The notes below the pieces were generated by a model that was given only the letters and a program-made list of their open reading frames with translations, ran no database searches and was not told where the DNA came from. Of a stretch of DNA of 64,000 nucleotides, positions 36,978 to 46,400 are shown piece by piece. Every line of letters starts with the position of its first letter. The stretch's first letter is position 1. The stretch is from RI-106 sp964496875. GTDB lineage: Bacteria; Cyanobacteriota; Vampirovibrionia; Obscuribacterales; Obscuribacteraceae. A program made the translations under genes and the position numbers. The stretch covers positions 62,001 to 126,000 of the forward strand of contig CAZCBH010000004.1 in assembly GCA_964496875.1 (NCBI GenBank), written 5' to 3'.

Positions 36978-37532
36978 TCAATTAATCGGTTGTTTGATCT
37001 CGAGACCGTCGAACTGGTTTGCAGACAGTCTCTCCCCCTCGACGCTCAAATAGACCTTGGAATCACCTGCTACCCGGGAGACCGTCTTGGATAGCTGATC
37101 CAATCTGGTCTGAATAGAGGTCGGCCCGCCACCGGCAGTAAAGCGCTTGGAGAGATTGAGCTCTATTTTCTCACCATCCTTTTCGATACCAAGCAGGATT
37201 GTACCCCTGGGAATTTCTGAGGATATTCCTTTGCTGCTTTCTTCTTCGTCCGGGCCCATGAGCAGTTCGCTGACAGCGGCTTCCACCGGGTCGTTTCCTG
37301 TTTTTGGACGCGGTACTTCAACCAGCTCCAGCTCTTCTCCTTTCTCTTTCACGAACCAGACGGTCAGGCCTTTTTTCCTTTTCTTGTTTTTGGTCTGGAC
37401 CTGATTCGATGAGGTGTCGGCGTGCTTTGTGACACAGGAGATCGTCAAAAAGGGAGTGAGGCTTATTAAAATCGCTATCGTGAACAGCTTCCTGGTTGTT
37501 TTTGAGGAATTGGAGGGAAAAGGCATGGACAT
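36978..37532 (-). CDS. GerMN-domain lipoprotein
   Basis: 184 residues. A basic N-terminus and hydrophobic stretch end in LTISC, a plausible lipobox (Cys near 33). After a Lys-rich linker, a GerMN-type domain (about 55-175) shows VEAAVSELLMGPDEEE, IPRGTILLGIE and SIQTRLDQLSKTVSR. GerMN domains occur in spore germination proteins and in many non-sporulating bacteria as envelope proteins of unknown role; no sporulation genes are seen here. It is followed on the same strand by nothing close except rpmE, 143 bases away. Confidence 0.75.
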   Translation of the reverse strand: MSMPFPSNSSKTTRKLFTIAILISLTPFLTISCVTKHADTSSNQVQTKNKKRKKGLTVWFVKEKGEELELVEVPRPKTGNDPVEAAVSELLMGPDEEESSKGISSEIPRGTILLGIEKDGEKIELNLSKRFTAGGGPTSIQTRLDQLSKTVSRVAGDSKVYLSVEGERLSANQFDGLEIKQPIN

Positions 37533-37569
37533 TGTCTTCGTTTTCGTTCCTTTCTTTTCTTGTCTACAT

Positions 37570-38475
37570 CTATTTAGACTGTGCGAGCTTTTGAGCTGGT
37601 ACCAGAATCAGTTCTCCCTGACCAGAGACATTTTTCTCTTCGACGGCGAATTTAGACAGGCGGAAAGCATGGGTGGTTCTATCATAACGTCCGAAATCGA
37701 CAATCGGGTTGATCAACTCTTCTACGAATCTGGCAAATTTCTCCGGCTCGATTATGTAGGGACAATCTACTATGAGATTATCCACCATTATGCGTTGATT
37801 CCCTTCTAATACCGGTTTGCCGGTAATAATTATCGGAACACCGGTGTCTGGAGCACCACCCCTGGTTATGAGGTTGCCTTTGATTACCAGTTGATTCTCT
37901 TCAATGGTGACATCGGGATCGGTTATATCCAGCTGCTGTTCACCCAGACCAGGCAGATCTAGTTTAAGCCCCCGGAGCGAGGAGACTACTTTCTTGCTGG
38001 CAAGCGCTCTGGTGACATCTTTTTGACTTACATCCCCTTCTACGTTGATAGCGAGCGGTGCTTTCATATAAGAGCCCTTTTCTCTCTTCAGCGAAAACCA
38101 GGTCGGCGTTTTTGTGTTCAGCTCCACCCTTGAAATAGGCACACCTTCCAGTTTCGCTTCTGAAAGCAGAATGTCGGCGGACTTGACCTTGCCAGCCAAT
38201 AGATCGGTAAGGCTGTATGTCTTGATGCGGACTTTTACATCGCCACCGACCTGTCGCTTGATCACATACTTCACAACCTGATTGCTTACCACTTCGGTGA
38301 GAAAGTTGATTCCCGTATAGCGCTGAAATCCCCTGCTCCACTTGTTACCGATCGCAAAAGAGGGTTTTATCTCTTCTTTGTTCTTCGGGCTGTCTGCTAC
38401 TGCCGGTGGTGCTTGTGCCACCGTAAGCAGAATCGCCAGCGTCGCTATTTTTTGTACCTTAAGCACGATTCTCAT
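37570..38475 (-). CDS. DUF2993 (LmeA-like) exported protein
   Basis: 301 residues with an N-terminal signal peptide (IATLAILLTVAQAPPAVA). The mature part fits DUF2993: YVIKRQVGGDVKVRIKTYSL, KSADILLSEAKLEGVPISRV and a conserved strand-rich middle. Family members are common in Cyanobacteria and Actinobacteria; LmeA binds phospholipid and acts in envelope glycolipid maturation in mycobacteria. A similar lipid-binding envelope role is inferred. It is adjacent to the GerMN gene on the same strand, 37 bases apart. Confidence 0.75.
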   Translation of the reverse strand: MRIVLKVQKIATLAILLTVAQAPPAVADSPKNKEEIKPSFAIGNKWSRGFQRYTGINFLTEVVSNQVVKYVIKRQVGGDVKVRIKTYSLTDLLAGKVKSADILLSEAKLEGVPISRVELNTKTPTWFSLKREKGSYMKAPLAINVEGDVSQKDVTRALASKKVVSSLRGLKLDLPGLGEQQLDITDPDVTIEENQLVIKGNLITRGGAPDTGVPIIITGKPVLEGNQRIMVDNLIVDCPYIIEPEKFARFVEELINPIVDFGRYDRTTHAFRLSKFAVEEKNVSGQGELILVPAQKLAQSK

Positions 38476-38573
38476 TGCCTGGACCCGATCTTTTCTCTCG
38501 GTTGGAAGCTTAGCAAAAAGGGACCGAGCTTGTCTTAAGTCGATTAAATTGGAGTGTATAAAAACTAGGGGCC

Positions 38574-39416
38574 CTATTTGCCGCCTTTACCTTTATCGTC
38601 CTTTTGTGAGCGCATCTTTTCGGAAAGAGCTTCTTTGAGCAGCTCGTTCTGTCTGAGCAGCGCTTTCAAATGCTCGTTGGCGATGGCCAGCTCCGCTTGC
38701 AGCTCTGCCACTGTTTGTTCGTGGCTCACTCCAGTTACCGGATCACGACCTGGAACTTTGGGCAGAAGAACATATCCGTGCTGTACCGCTTTTAAAGCCG
38801 CTGCCGTTCTGGTCGGAACCTTGAGTTTGGCGAGAATGCATTCGATGTGCTTCTCGACGGTTCTTAGCTTCATATCGAGCTCTTCGGCTATCTCTTTATT
38901 TCTGAGATCGAGGCGAATCAGGACTTCGATTTCGCGGTCGGTGAGATTACTGTTCGGGGCGCTGGCAGAAGGCTGTTGCTTGACGAGCTGGGTGATTTTA
39001 GGATCACAGTAGGGCAATCCGCGGGTAACCTGCTCTATAGCGGCAAAAAGCGTCCGGGGACCGGAACTTTTCAGGCAGAATCCTCTGGCACCGGCTCTCA
39101 TGAGCTGGTTATGGTATTTGGTGGCGTGATAGGAATCGGTCAGGACCAGGACATTGGAGTTAGGAAACTCCTGGCTGACACGGCGGCATACCTCCACACC
39201 ATTGAGAACATCCAGATCGACGTCGAGAATGATAAAGTCGGGTCTCAGTTGTCGGATGATCTCACAGGCGGACATTCCATCGGCGGCTTCGGCTACTATT
39301 TCCACCACTTCCGAAACGACTCTTTTTAAGCCGAAGCGAATCAATTCGTGACGTTCGCACAACACTGTGCGAGGTCTGAATACCGTAGGGCGCATTGGTG
39401 GAAGCGATGGATCCAA
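38574..39416 (-). CDS. NarL/FixJ-type response regulator, atypical receiver
   Basis: 280 residues. Receiver domain about 17-130 with the phospho-acceptor in FIILDVDLD and the conserved lysine in GFCLKSS. The acidic pair that normally binds magnesium (DD before H in VxxVDDH) reads ER in VLCERHEL, so phosphorylation may be impaired. The LuxR-type helix-turn-helix (about 158-215; LTDREIEVLIRL, NKEIAEELDMKLRTVEKHI) is intact. A C-terminal coiled coil (about 235-275; VAELQAELAIANEHLKALLR) is unusual for the family. The start is TTG at 39416 with GGAG 8 bases upstream; the ATG at 39395 is an alternative. No histidine kinase is adjacent. Confidence 0.88.
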   Translation of the reverse strand: MDPSLPPMRPTVFRPRTVLCERHELIRFGLKRVVSEVVEIVAEAADGMSACEIIRQLRPDFIILDVDLDVLNGVEVCRRVSQEFPNSNVLVLTDSYHATKYHNQLMRAGARGFCLKSSGPRTLFAAIEQVTRGLPYCDPKITQLVKQQPSASAPNSNLTDREIEVLIRLDLRNKEIAEELDMKLRTVEKHIECILAKLKVPTRTAAALKAVQHGYVLLPKVPGRDPVTGVSHEQTVAELQAELAIANEHLKALLRQNELLKEALSEKMRSQKDDKGKGGK

Positions 39417-39716
39417 AAGTTGTCTCCGGAGTTATCCTCGAGTCGAGAATATCTTACTAAATATTTTCACGCACTAATTGTAGCAATGCCTTACTTATCT
39501 TCCAGTACTTTCGCATCTTTTGTTTAAATTGGAAAGCAGGGTTGATAAATGATTCGGATAGAGAATGCGGCAAATAATATATCCGGTTACCGGATACTTG
39601 CGGGGTGAATACGCTTACAATGCATATCTATGGTTTTGTCGAGCCTTTAAAAATTATTTGATATTCTTAAATCTTTACTCCTGACAATCCCGGTTTCCGG
39701 GCGGATAAATTCTTCG
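39417..39716. other. 300-base divergent intergenic region
   Basis: No gene is visible between the response regulator (leftward) and the TPR-RDD gene (rightward). The region is AT-rich and holds a perfect palindrome at 39580-39596. A weak promoter-like pair, TTGTTT and TGATAA spaced 17 bases, lies around 39518-39547 in the rightward direction. Confidence 0.6.
39580..39596. promoter_or_regulatory. Palindrome, candidate operator
   Basis: TATCCGG-TTA-CCGGATA is a perfect inverted repeat with 7-base arms in the regulatory region between the response-regulator gene and the TPR-RDD gene. The regulator itself is a plausible but unproven binder. Confidence 0.35.
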
Positions 39717-41096
39717 ATGGCCACCGGCAGATCCAACCAGTTGAAATCTTCTACCCTCGGTCTTTCTGCCCTGGTCTGTGTGCTGCTGTTGAGATTCGAA
39801 CAGGCCGAAAAGCTCTTGACCAGGGCGATTGATGCGGCGGATCAGTTGCCTTACAACTATGGTTTGAGGGCGTATGTCCGGATTCGGCTGGAAGATTATG
39901 CCGGGGCAATCGAAGATGCCACCGTCAAAATTTCCCTGAGACCCGATGATGCCTCATCCTATGCACTCAGGGCCTGGGCTCGTTATTGTCTGGATCAGTA
40001 CACAGAGGTCGTGGACGATGTGGAAGCATCGCTGGCTATTGCTCCTGAACGGAAAACCTTCTATCAGGACAGTTTGAGATTGATAGATTCCTATCAGAAT
40101 CTTGGTAGAGACCGTGAAGCGATCGAATTTTGCGAAGAACTCATCGAATTGTCACGGTTCGATTATTTCACTCTCGAACTCCTGGTGCGGCAGGCTTCAT
40201 CGCATATGAATCTCGAAGACTACGAAGAGAGTCTCAAGGCACTCGATAGGGCATTTCCCCTGGCCGGTCGATCCGACAGGGCCGAATTGCATCGGCTCAA
40301 GAGCGATGTACTGGAATTGATGGGAAAAGACTCGCTTGCCGAAGAGGAGAAATCAAGGCATCAGGAGCTTAAATTGTTCCAGGCCCGTTTGACGGAATGG
40401 GTGCCGGCTTCACCGACAAGGAGATTGGTGGCTAATTTCATAGATGCTCTGATTCTGGCTACGACAGTTAGTCTGGTTCTTGGGATTTTGATACCGCTAT
40501 TGACCTTTGTTCTCTCTTCGAATCAAATGGCGGATTTTAAGTTGGTATCGTTGATGGTGCCGTATCTTCTCTTTATCTTCATACTTAGTTTTTTAGACTC
40601 AGTCTTTGTAGTCTTAATTCCGGCTCTTCTTCTGGTAGTGCTCTCAAATATTTTTCTGTCTTCGACTCCACCCTGGCAGGGTCAGTTCGTCTCGGCGGCA
40701 GTATTACTGTTTCTATTCTCTTCCGCTCAGGCTTACACTATGCTTTTCGAAGCCTCTTCTCTCCAGGCGACGCCGGGGAAGTTCTATCTTGGTCTGAGGG
40801 TTACCGACCACGAAGGTGAGATCGTGAGCCTTCATATATCCGCCTGGAGACACCTTCTCAAGGCGATCCCCTCCGTGCTGACGATACTATCTACAGCCTT
40901 TTTCTTTTTCGTTTTAGCTAGTGACCTACATCTGGTTTTAAAAGTAGTCTGTATTTTGTTTTTGACTGCGATGGCAGGTCCTCTCTGGGCGGCCGTTTTT
41001 CGGCCGGGGCTGCATAATTTATTTACCGGAGCGACTGTCAGTGATGTGCGGCTATACGGCGCTCTATCAAAACAGTTCGGTCTGTTTCGCAATTAG
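39717..41096 (+). CDS. TPR-RDD membrane protein
   Basis: 459 residues. The N-terminal half (about 25-225) consists of TPR-like repeats (AEKLLTRAIDAADQL, AIEDATVKISLRPDD). The C-terminal half is an RDD-type membrane domain: RRLVANFIDALILATT (about 237-252, the R..D motif), two further hydrophobic pairs, and TPGKFYLGLRVTDHEGE (about 347-363). The RDD family is widespread; some members influence ion transport, but its role is mostly unknown. A cytosolic TPR platform on an RDD membrane part is inferred. The start is ATG with only a weak ribosome-binding site. Confidence 0.75.
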   Translation: MATGRSNQLKSSTLGLSALVCVLLLRFEQAEKLLTRAIDAADQLPYNYGLRAYVRIRLEDYAGAIEDATVKISLRPDDASSYALRAWARYCLDQYTEVVDDVEASLAIAPERKTFYQDSLRLIDSYQNLGRDREAIEFCEELIELSRFDYFTLELLVRQASSHMNLEDYEESLKALDRAFPLAGRSDRAELHRLKSDVLELMGKDSLAEEEKSRHQELKLFQARLTEWVPASPTRRLVANFIDALILATTVSLVLGILIPLLTFVLSSNQMADFKLVSLMVPYLLFIFILSFLDSVFVVLIPALLLVVLSNIFLSSTPPWQGQFVSAAVLLFLFSSAQAYTMLFEASSLQATPGKFYLGLRVTDHEGEIVSLHISAWRHLLKAIPSVLTILSTAFFFFVLASDLHLVLKVVCILFLTAMAGPLWAAVFRPGLHNLFTGATVSDVRLYGALSKQFGLFRN

Positions 41097-41263
41097 ATTA
41101 AAAGCATTTAATGTCCACATGGGAGATCTACGAAACCCCGGGGAAATCCCCCAATAGACTCCGACTCCCGGCAGTATTACCTTGGAATGTGACCGGTTCG
41201 GCGATTTGCGACCGGTAGCGCCGAAGACGGCGCTGACCAGCAATCCGAGGTTTCTTTAGCCAC
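41097..41263 (+). promoter_or_regulatory. Possible structured leader of the TPR-rpoB operon
   Basis: The 167 bases before the secreted TPR gene contain a stable hairpin at 41217-41234 (AGCGCCG, loop AAGA, CGGCGCT), a GGGG-AAAT-CCCC stem near 41140-41155, and a direct repeat of GACCGGT. No known riboswitch class is recognised. Confidence 0.25.
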
Positions 41264-43462
41264 ATGAACAGAACCAGACAAAGTTTTAAACCGATGCTAG
41301 CCCTGGCGGTGACGACAACAGTCCTGTCTCTCTTTTACCAGCCGTTGCCGGTTTCGGCGACCAAGCTCAATGCCGCTCCTCTGCCGAGGCGGAACGGAGA
41401 TGCCAGCGGTAAAGCCTCCTACGATAGAGGCGAGAAAGATTTCGGGGCGGCGGAAGAGACTGTGGTCCCCACTTCTCGATTTAGAAGACGTCCTGACTAC
41501 AGGGAACTCGAGAAACAGCAGAAAGAAGATGAAGCCCGCAAAGCCGAAGAGGAGAAGAAGTCTCTCGAGGCGAAGCAAGCTATGACCAGGGAAGCTTACA
41601 AAAGGCATCTCGACCAGATCAAAGAGAAGAAACAGCAGGCGGTGCAGCTGAACAATGACGCGGTCTCTTTTGGACAGCAAGGGCGCTGGGAAGAGGCTAT
41701 AGCCGCCCATGAGAAGGCTGTGGAGTATGATTCCGGCAACAAGCAATTCAGAATCAACCTCTCTGCCGCCCGCACAGCATACGGTCAGCAGAAGCTCAAA
41801 GAAGGCAAGACCCAGGCGGCAGCCAGTTTGTTGAGAAAGGCTCTGGCGGCCGCTCCTGATAACGGTATGGCCGGTAAACTTCTTACCCAGGCTCTCGAGT
41901 CGATGGGCATGGACCCGGGGGACGCTGATGTCAGATTAGGACTGGGCGATCAGTTGATCGCCTCTAACGACTACCAGGGAGCTTATATAGAGTATCAGCA
42001 GGCTCTCAAAATCGACCCCAGCGCCAAGACCTATGTGAAGATGGGTGATATCGAGCTGGTTTATCGAAGGGTCGGTGAAGCGCTCAAATGGTACGGACAG
42101 GCGATAGTCAAAGACCCTGACTATGCCGCTGCCCATCGTCAGCTCGGCATGCTCTACCTTGCCCAGAAAGACAACACCAAGGCGGCGGACTCTCTTCGTA
42201 AGGCCTTGATTTTAGATGGAGATGACCACGCCGCCGGTCAGGCCCTGGTGGCAATCTGGCGTGAACAAGTGGCGAAGAATCCCCTGTCTGCCGACTATCA
42301 TCTCGGGCTGGCCGGCGCTCTGCAGTTAAGCGGAGACTTTGTCGGTGCGCGCAGCGAGTACAACAAGCTGGAGGCGATCGACCCACAGAACCCCGGATTG
42401 GTTGCCGGTAGAGAGAGTCTGAAACGGGCTTATCAGCATGCCACCGCCGAGAAGCATCGCAAAGCGGCCGAGACTCTCTTCGGTCAGGGACTGAAGCGGG
42501 AAGCGCTGGCTGAGATCAGCCAGGCTACTATGATGGAGCCACGCAATGCCAAGTATCAATTCCTTCTGGGAGAGTGCCTGGAGGCGAACGGCGATTATAA
42601 GGGCGCGCACCAGGCTTACCTGACCTGTGTTCTTATCGACCCTGAACACAATCAAGAAGCGGCAGCCCGGATGAAAGAGATGCAGAACTATAAAGGCCAG
42701 GGCCAGCCCGTATCGATGATGCCGCAGCACAATATGGCTATGCCCATGCATACTATGCAAAGACAGCCGGTATATCCTCAGGGCATGCCGAACCCGAACC
42801 CGAACCCGAACCTGAACATGACTCAGATGCAGATTCCCGGTCCGGTGGCTATGCATCCGAACCCGAATGTACAAATGCCTGCGCCTTTCAATGGCAAAAG
42901 TATGTATGAAGGCGCCCCAATGCAGCACCAGGCTGCTCCTGTTCAACAAGTCCAGCAACCTGTTCACATGAATCCGGTGGCAAACACTTTTCGTCAGGTT
43001 GCCGATCAGGCCTCTCGGGCGCAAAGTCAAGATCTAAAACCACGTATTTTCCCCGCCGAGAATGCGGATAATCCCATTGCAGACGGAGCCGTGAACCAAG
43101 ATACTGTTAATAATCAGCCGTTGACCCAGAAAGCGGCTGGAGGCGCAGAAGAAGCGAATGAAAATAGCGCTCCCCTCACTGCACAAATGGCAATGGTAAG
43201 CGCCGCGGAACAACAAAAGGATCATCTGGGAGCGGCAAAGATTTTAAGAGAGATGCTGACAAATAATCTCAACAACGCTGAAATACACCACAGACTGGCT
43301 GTCAACTTGATGGCCGCCGGAGAGATAAGCCAGGCGGTTACCGAATTCAGAATCGCCAGCGCCCTCAAGCCCGGCAACAAAGTCTATGCCAGCGACCTTG
43401 CCAGAGCCCTCTCGGTCAACAAGCGTTCACTCTCCCATAACGGAGTTGGAGGCGGTCAATGA
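41264..43462 (+). CDS. Secreted TPR protein with Asn-Pro/Met-Pro linker
   Basis: 732 residues. A signal peptide (about 1-32, ending VSATKL) suggests export. Next comes a highly charged helical stretch (about 60-125), then TPR repeats (about 128-470; e.g. GRWEEAIAAHEKAVEYDSGN, DYQGAYIEYQQALKIDPSAK), a low-complexity Met/Gln/Pro linker with NPNPNPN (about 475-600), and a final TPR pair (about 640-725). The last codons overlap the start of rpoB (ATGA, 43459-43462), giving translational coupling of an exported protein with an RNA polymerase subunit, a strange partnership. Function unknown. Confidence 0.75.
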   Translation: MNRTRQSFKPMLALAVTTTVLSLFYQPLPVSATKLNAAPLPRRNGDASGKASYDRGEKDFGAAEETVVPTSRFRRRPDYRELEKQQKEDEARKAEEEKKSLEAKQAMTREAYKRHLDQIKEKKQQAVQLNNDAVSFGQQGRWEEAIAAHEKAVEYDSGNKQFRINLSAARTAYGQQKLKEGKTQAAASLLRKALAAAPDNGMAGKLLTQALESMGMDPGDADVRLGLGDQLIASNDYQGAYIEYQQALKIDPSAKTYVKMGDIELVYRRVGEALKWYGQAIVKDPDYAAAHRQLGMLYLAQKDNTKAADSLRKALILDGDDHAAGQALVAIWREQVAKNPLSADYHLGLAGALQLSGDFVGARSEYNKLEAIDPQNPGLVAGRESLKRAYQHATAEKHRKAAETLFGQGLKREALAEISQATMMEPRNAKYQFLLGECLEANGDYKGAHQAYLTCVLIDPEHNQEAAARMKEMQNYKGQGQPVSMMPQHNMAMPMHTMQRQPVYPQGMPNPNPNPNLNMTQMQIPGPVAMHPNPNVQMPAPFNGKSMYEGAPMQHQAAPVQQVQQPVHMNPVANTFRQVADQASRAQSQDLKPRIFPAENADNPIADGAVNQDTVNNQPLTQKAAGGAEEANENSAPLTAQMAMVSAAEQQKDHLGAAKILREMLTNNLNNAEIHHRLAVNLMAAGEISQAVTEFRIASALKPGNKVYASDLARALSVNKRSLSHNGVGGGQ

Positions 43463-46400
43463 GTTTCTACTTTCAGGCACCAGATTTAGCGGAGCATCCC
43501 CGGCGTTCATACCGGCGCTTCCTCGAGGAGACCATCGGTAACCTCTTTGCCGAGGTCTCTCCGATATCGAGTGATTTGAGCTCTCGCTTTGAGCTTACCT
43601 TCCTCGGACCGGACGGTAAGGTGAACTGGTGGTTCGAAGAGTACGCTCCTGATTCCGGCTATCCTTTGAGTGCCGAGCAAGCAAGAAAAACCAATATGAC
43701 CCATGCCCGTCGGCTGATGATGGAAGCCTGGTTGCGCGATACCACCACCGGTGAACTCCGCAAATCGAAAGTCTATGTAGCCGACCTGCCTGTGATTACC
43801 GATCGCGGCACCTTCGTCATCAACGGCTCCGAAAGAGTGGTGCTCGGTCAGCTTGTCAGAGCGCCCGGTATCTATTACAGCCAACCGGCTCTCAATCAAT
43901 ATAAGGCTCTCATGCTTGCCGAACTCGGCGCTCCGGTTACCTTCGAACTGGTGCTCGACTACTCCGACAAGAAAACCAGCCGCGCCCGTTGCCGGGTGAA
44001 GCTGCCCAAGCGAAGCTGGGTTGGAGCTACTACCCTGCTCACCGCCATGGGTTGGGATCCCAAAGATATCGAAAAAAGAATCGGCAACTTGCTCGAACGC
44101 AACAAGATAGAGTGGCCCCATCTAACTGCCCAGGAAGCGGCGGCAATGCTCGGTCGCGCCTGGAAGCCCGACGGCGGCGGTGGTGCTTCCTCCGGAGCGA
44201 CAGCTCTTACCGAGTTGACCGATAAGAAGAGATATTCGCTCTCCAGTCTCGGCAGAAGAAGAGTCAATAAGAAACTTGGTCTGGAAGAAGAATCTCTGCA
44301 GCTTACTCCGGAAGATATGATGCGGGCCATCGAGTATCTGCTCGGTCTGCCTCTCGATTCCGGTTTTATCGATAATATCGACAGTCTCGAGAACCGTCAC
44401 TTGAGAGGCGTGGGCGAAACCATGACCCGGGCGCTTCGACCGGCTCTCGGTCAGATGGCCCGTTCCGTGAAAATGAGATTGGAACTCAACGAAGACGAAG
44501 AGATTGGCTCTCCCAACGACCTTCTCGACACCAGACCTTTTGCCACAGCGGCATCCAAATATTTTGCCGGCAATCCGCTGGTTCAGTATCTAGATCAACA
44601 GAACCCTCTCTCCGAGCTTTCTCACAGAAGAAGAATCACCTCTTTCGGACCCGGTGGTATCGACCCTGCCGCCGCTCCTGTGGAGATGCGCGATGTGCAT
44701 CCCAGCCAGATAGGTAGAGTCTGTCTGGTCGAGTCTCCTGAAGGTAAGAACTGCGGTATGGTCTCTTACCTGGCGACCTATTGCAGAATCGACGATGACG
44801 GCTTCATGTGCGTACCTTATAGAAAGGTAGTGAACGGTATTATCACCGACGATGTCATCTATATCACTCCCGGTGAAGACAAAGAATATACCCTGGCACC
44901 TCCTGATACCAAGGTTAACGGCAACGAGATTCTCGGACCGCTGGTGGCAGCAAGACGCGGTGAGCTCTTCCTCGAAGTGCCTCCGGAAATGGTCGATCTT
45001 ATCGGCATCACACCCCAGGGCTATTTCTCGGTAGGTTCCGGATTGATTCCTTTCCTGGAGCACGATGACACAAGTAGAGCCCTTATGGGTGGTGGCATGA
45101 TGCGCCAGACTCTGCCCCTGGTCCGTCCCGAGCGTCCCCGGGTCGGCACTGGAATGGAGAAAATAGTCGCTCGTTCTTCCGGGCACTCTATAACGGCAAG
45201 AAGAGCCGGTGTGGTCAGCCGTGTCACCGGCAACGAGATCGAGATCACCCAGGCTTCCGGAGAGAAAAGAAAGTATGAACTGACCAGGTTCGACCGCACC
45301 AACCAGAACACCATCCGTGACCAGAGACCTTCGGTACGGGAAGGTGATAGAGTAGATGCCGGTCAGGTTATCGCCGATGGTCCCGGTATCGACAAAGGCG
45401 AACTTGCCCTCGGTCGCAACATCCTCACCGCCTTCCTCTCCTGGAACGGTTATAACTACGAGGATGCGATCATCATCCGCAAGGGTCTCATCCGTGACGA
45501 TGTCTTCACCCATATCGAGATAGAGAAGCATTCCATAGGTGTGCACCAGACCTTGAGAGGTCCCGAGATTCTCACTCCTGAACTTCCCAATGTGGCAGGC
45601 AAGGATATCGAGCATCTCGACGAGCGCGGCATCGCCAAGATAGGTAGTTATGTAGAGCCCGGCGATGTGCTGGTCTCCAAGCTCACTCCCAAAGAGCAGC
45701 GTGCTCTAAGCTCGGAAGAAGAGCTTCTGCAAGCGGTCTTCGGTAAAGTTGCCGAAGAGATGTCCGACAACAGCCTCAGGGTTCCTCATGGTGCCGGCGG
45801 CCGGGTGATTGATGTACGCATCTTCACCCCGGAGACCACCCCGGAGATGAAAGCCGGTTTGATCTGCGAGATAGAAGTTCTCACCGCCAGGCTCTGCAAG
45901 CTCGAAGTCGGCGACAAGCTGGCAGGACGCCACGGTAACAAGGGTATTGTCGCCACCATCATTCCCGATGAAGACATGCCTTATCTGCCGGATGGCACAC
46001 CTGTGGATATCGTGCTCAACCCGCTCGGTGTTCCCAGCCGTATGAATGTCGGTCAGGTCTTCGACACCCAGCTCGGCTTCTACGCCAGCGTGCTCAATCG
46101 CTTTTATAGAATCCACCAGTTCGATGAATGCCTAAGCCCTGATGCTACCTATAATCTGGTCAAGGGCGCCCTGGAAGAAGTACGTCAGCTGCCCGGTTAT
46201 GAGTGGCTCGAAGAGAACGGCAAGGTCAAGCTTTTCGACGGTAGAACCGGTGAAGCTTTCGATACGCCGGTTCTGGTCGGTCGTCAGTACATGCTCAAAC
46301 TCAATCAGCTCGTGCTGCACAAAGTCAACGCCCGCTCCGGTCTCGGTGGTCCTTATGCCGCCGTCACCCAGCAGCCTGTCGGCGGTAAGGCCAACCATGG

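Noticed and set aside
38567..38577. Palindrome TAGGGGCCCTA at the end of the response-regulator gene
   Set aside because: Too short, no T-run in either direction, and it overlaps the stop codon; not convincing as terminator or operator.
42786..42814. AACCCG hexamer run in the secreted TPR gene as a regulatory repeat
   Set aside because: It is inside coding sequence and simply encodes an Asn-Pro linker.
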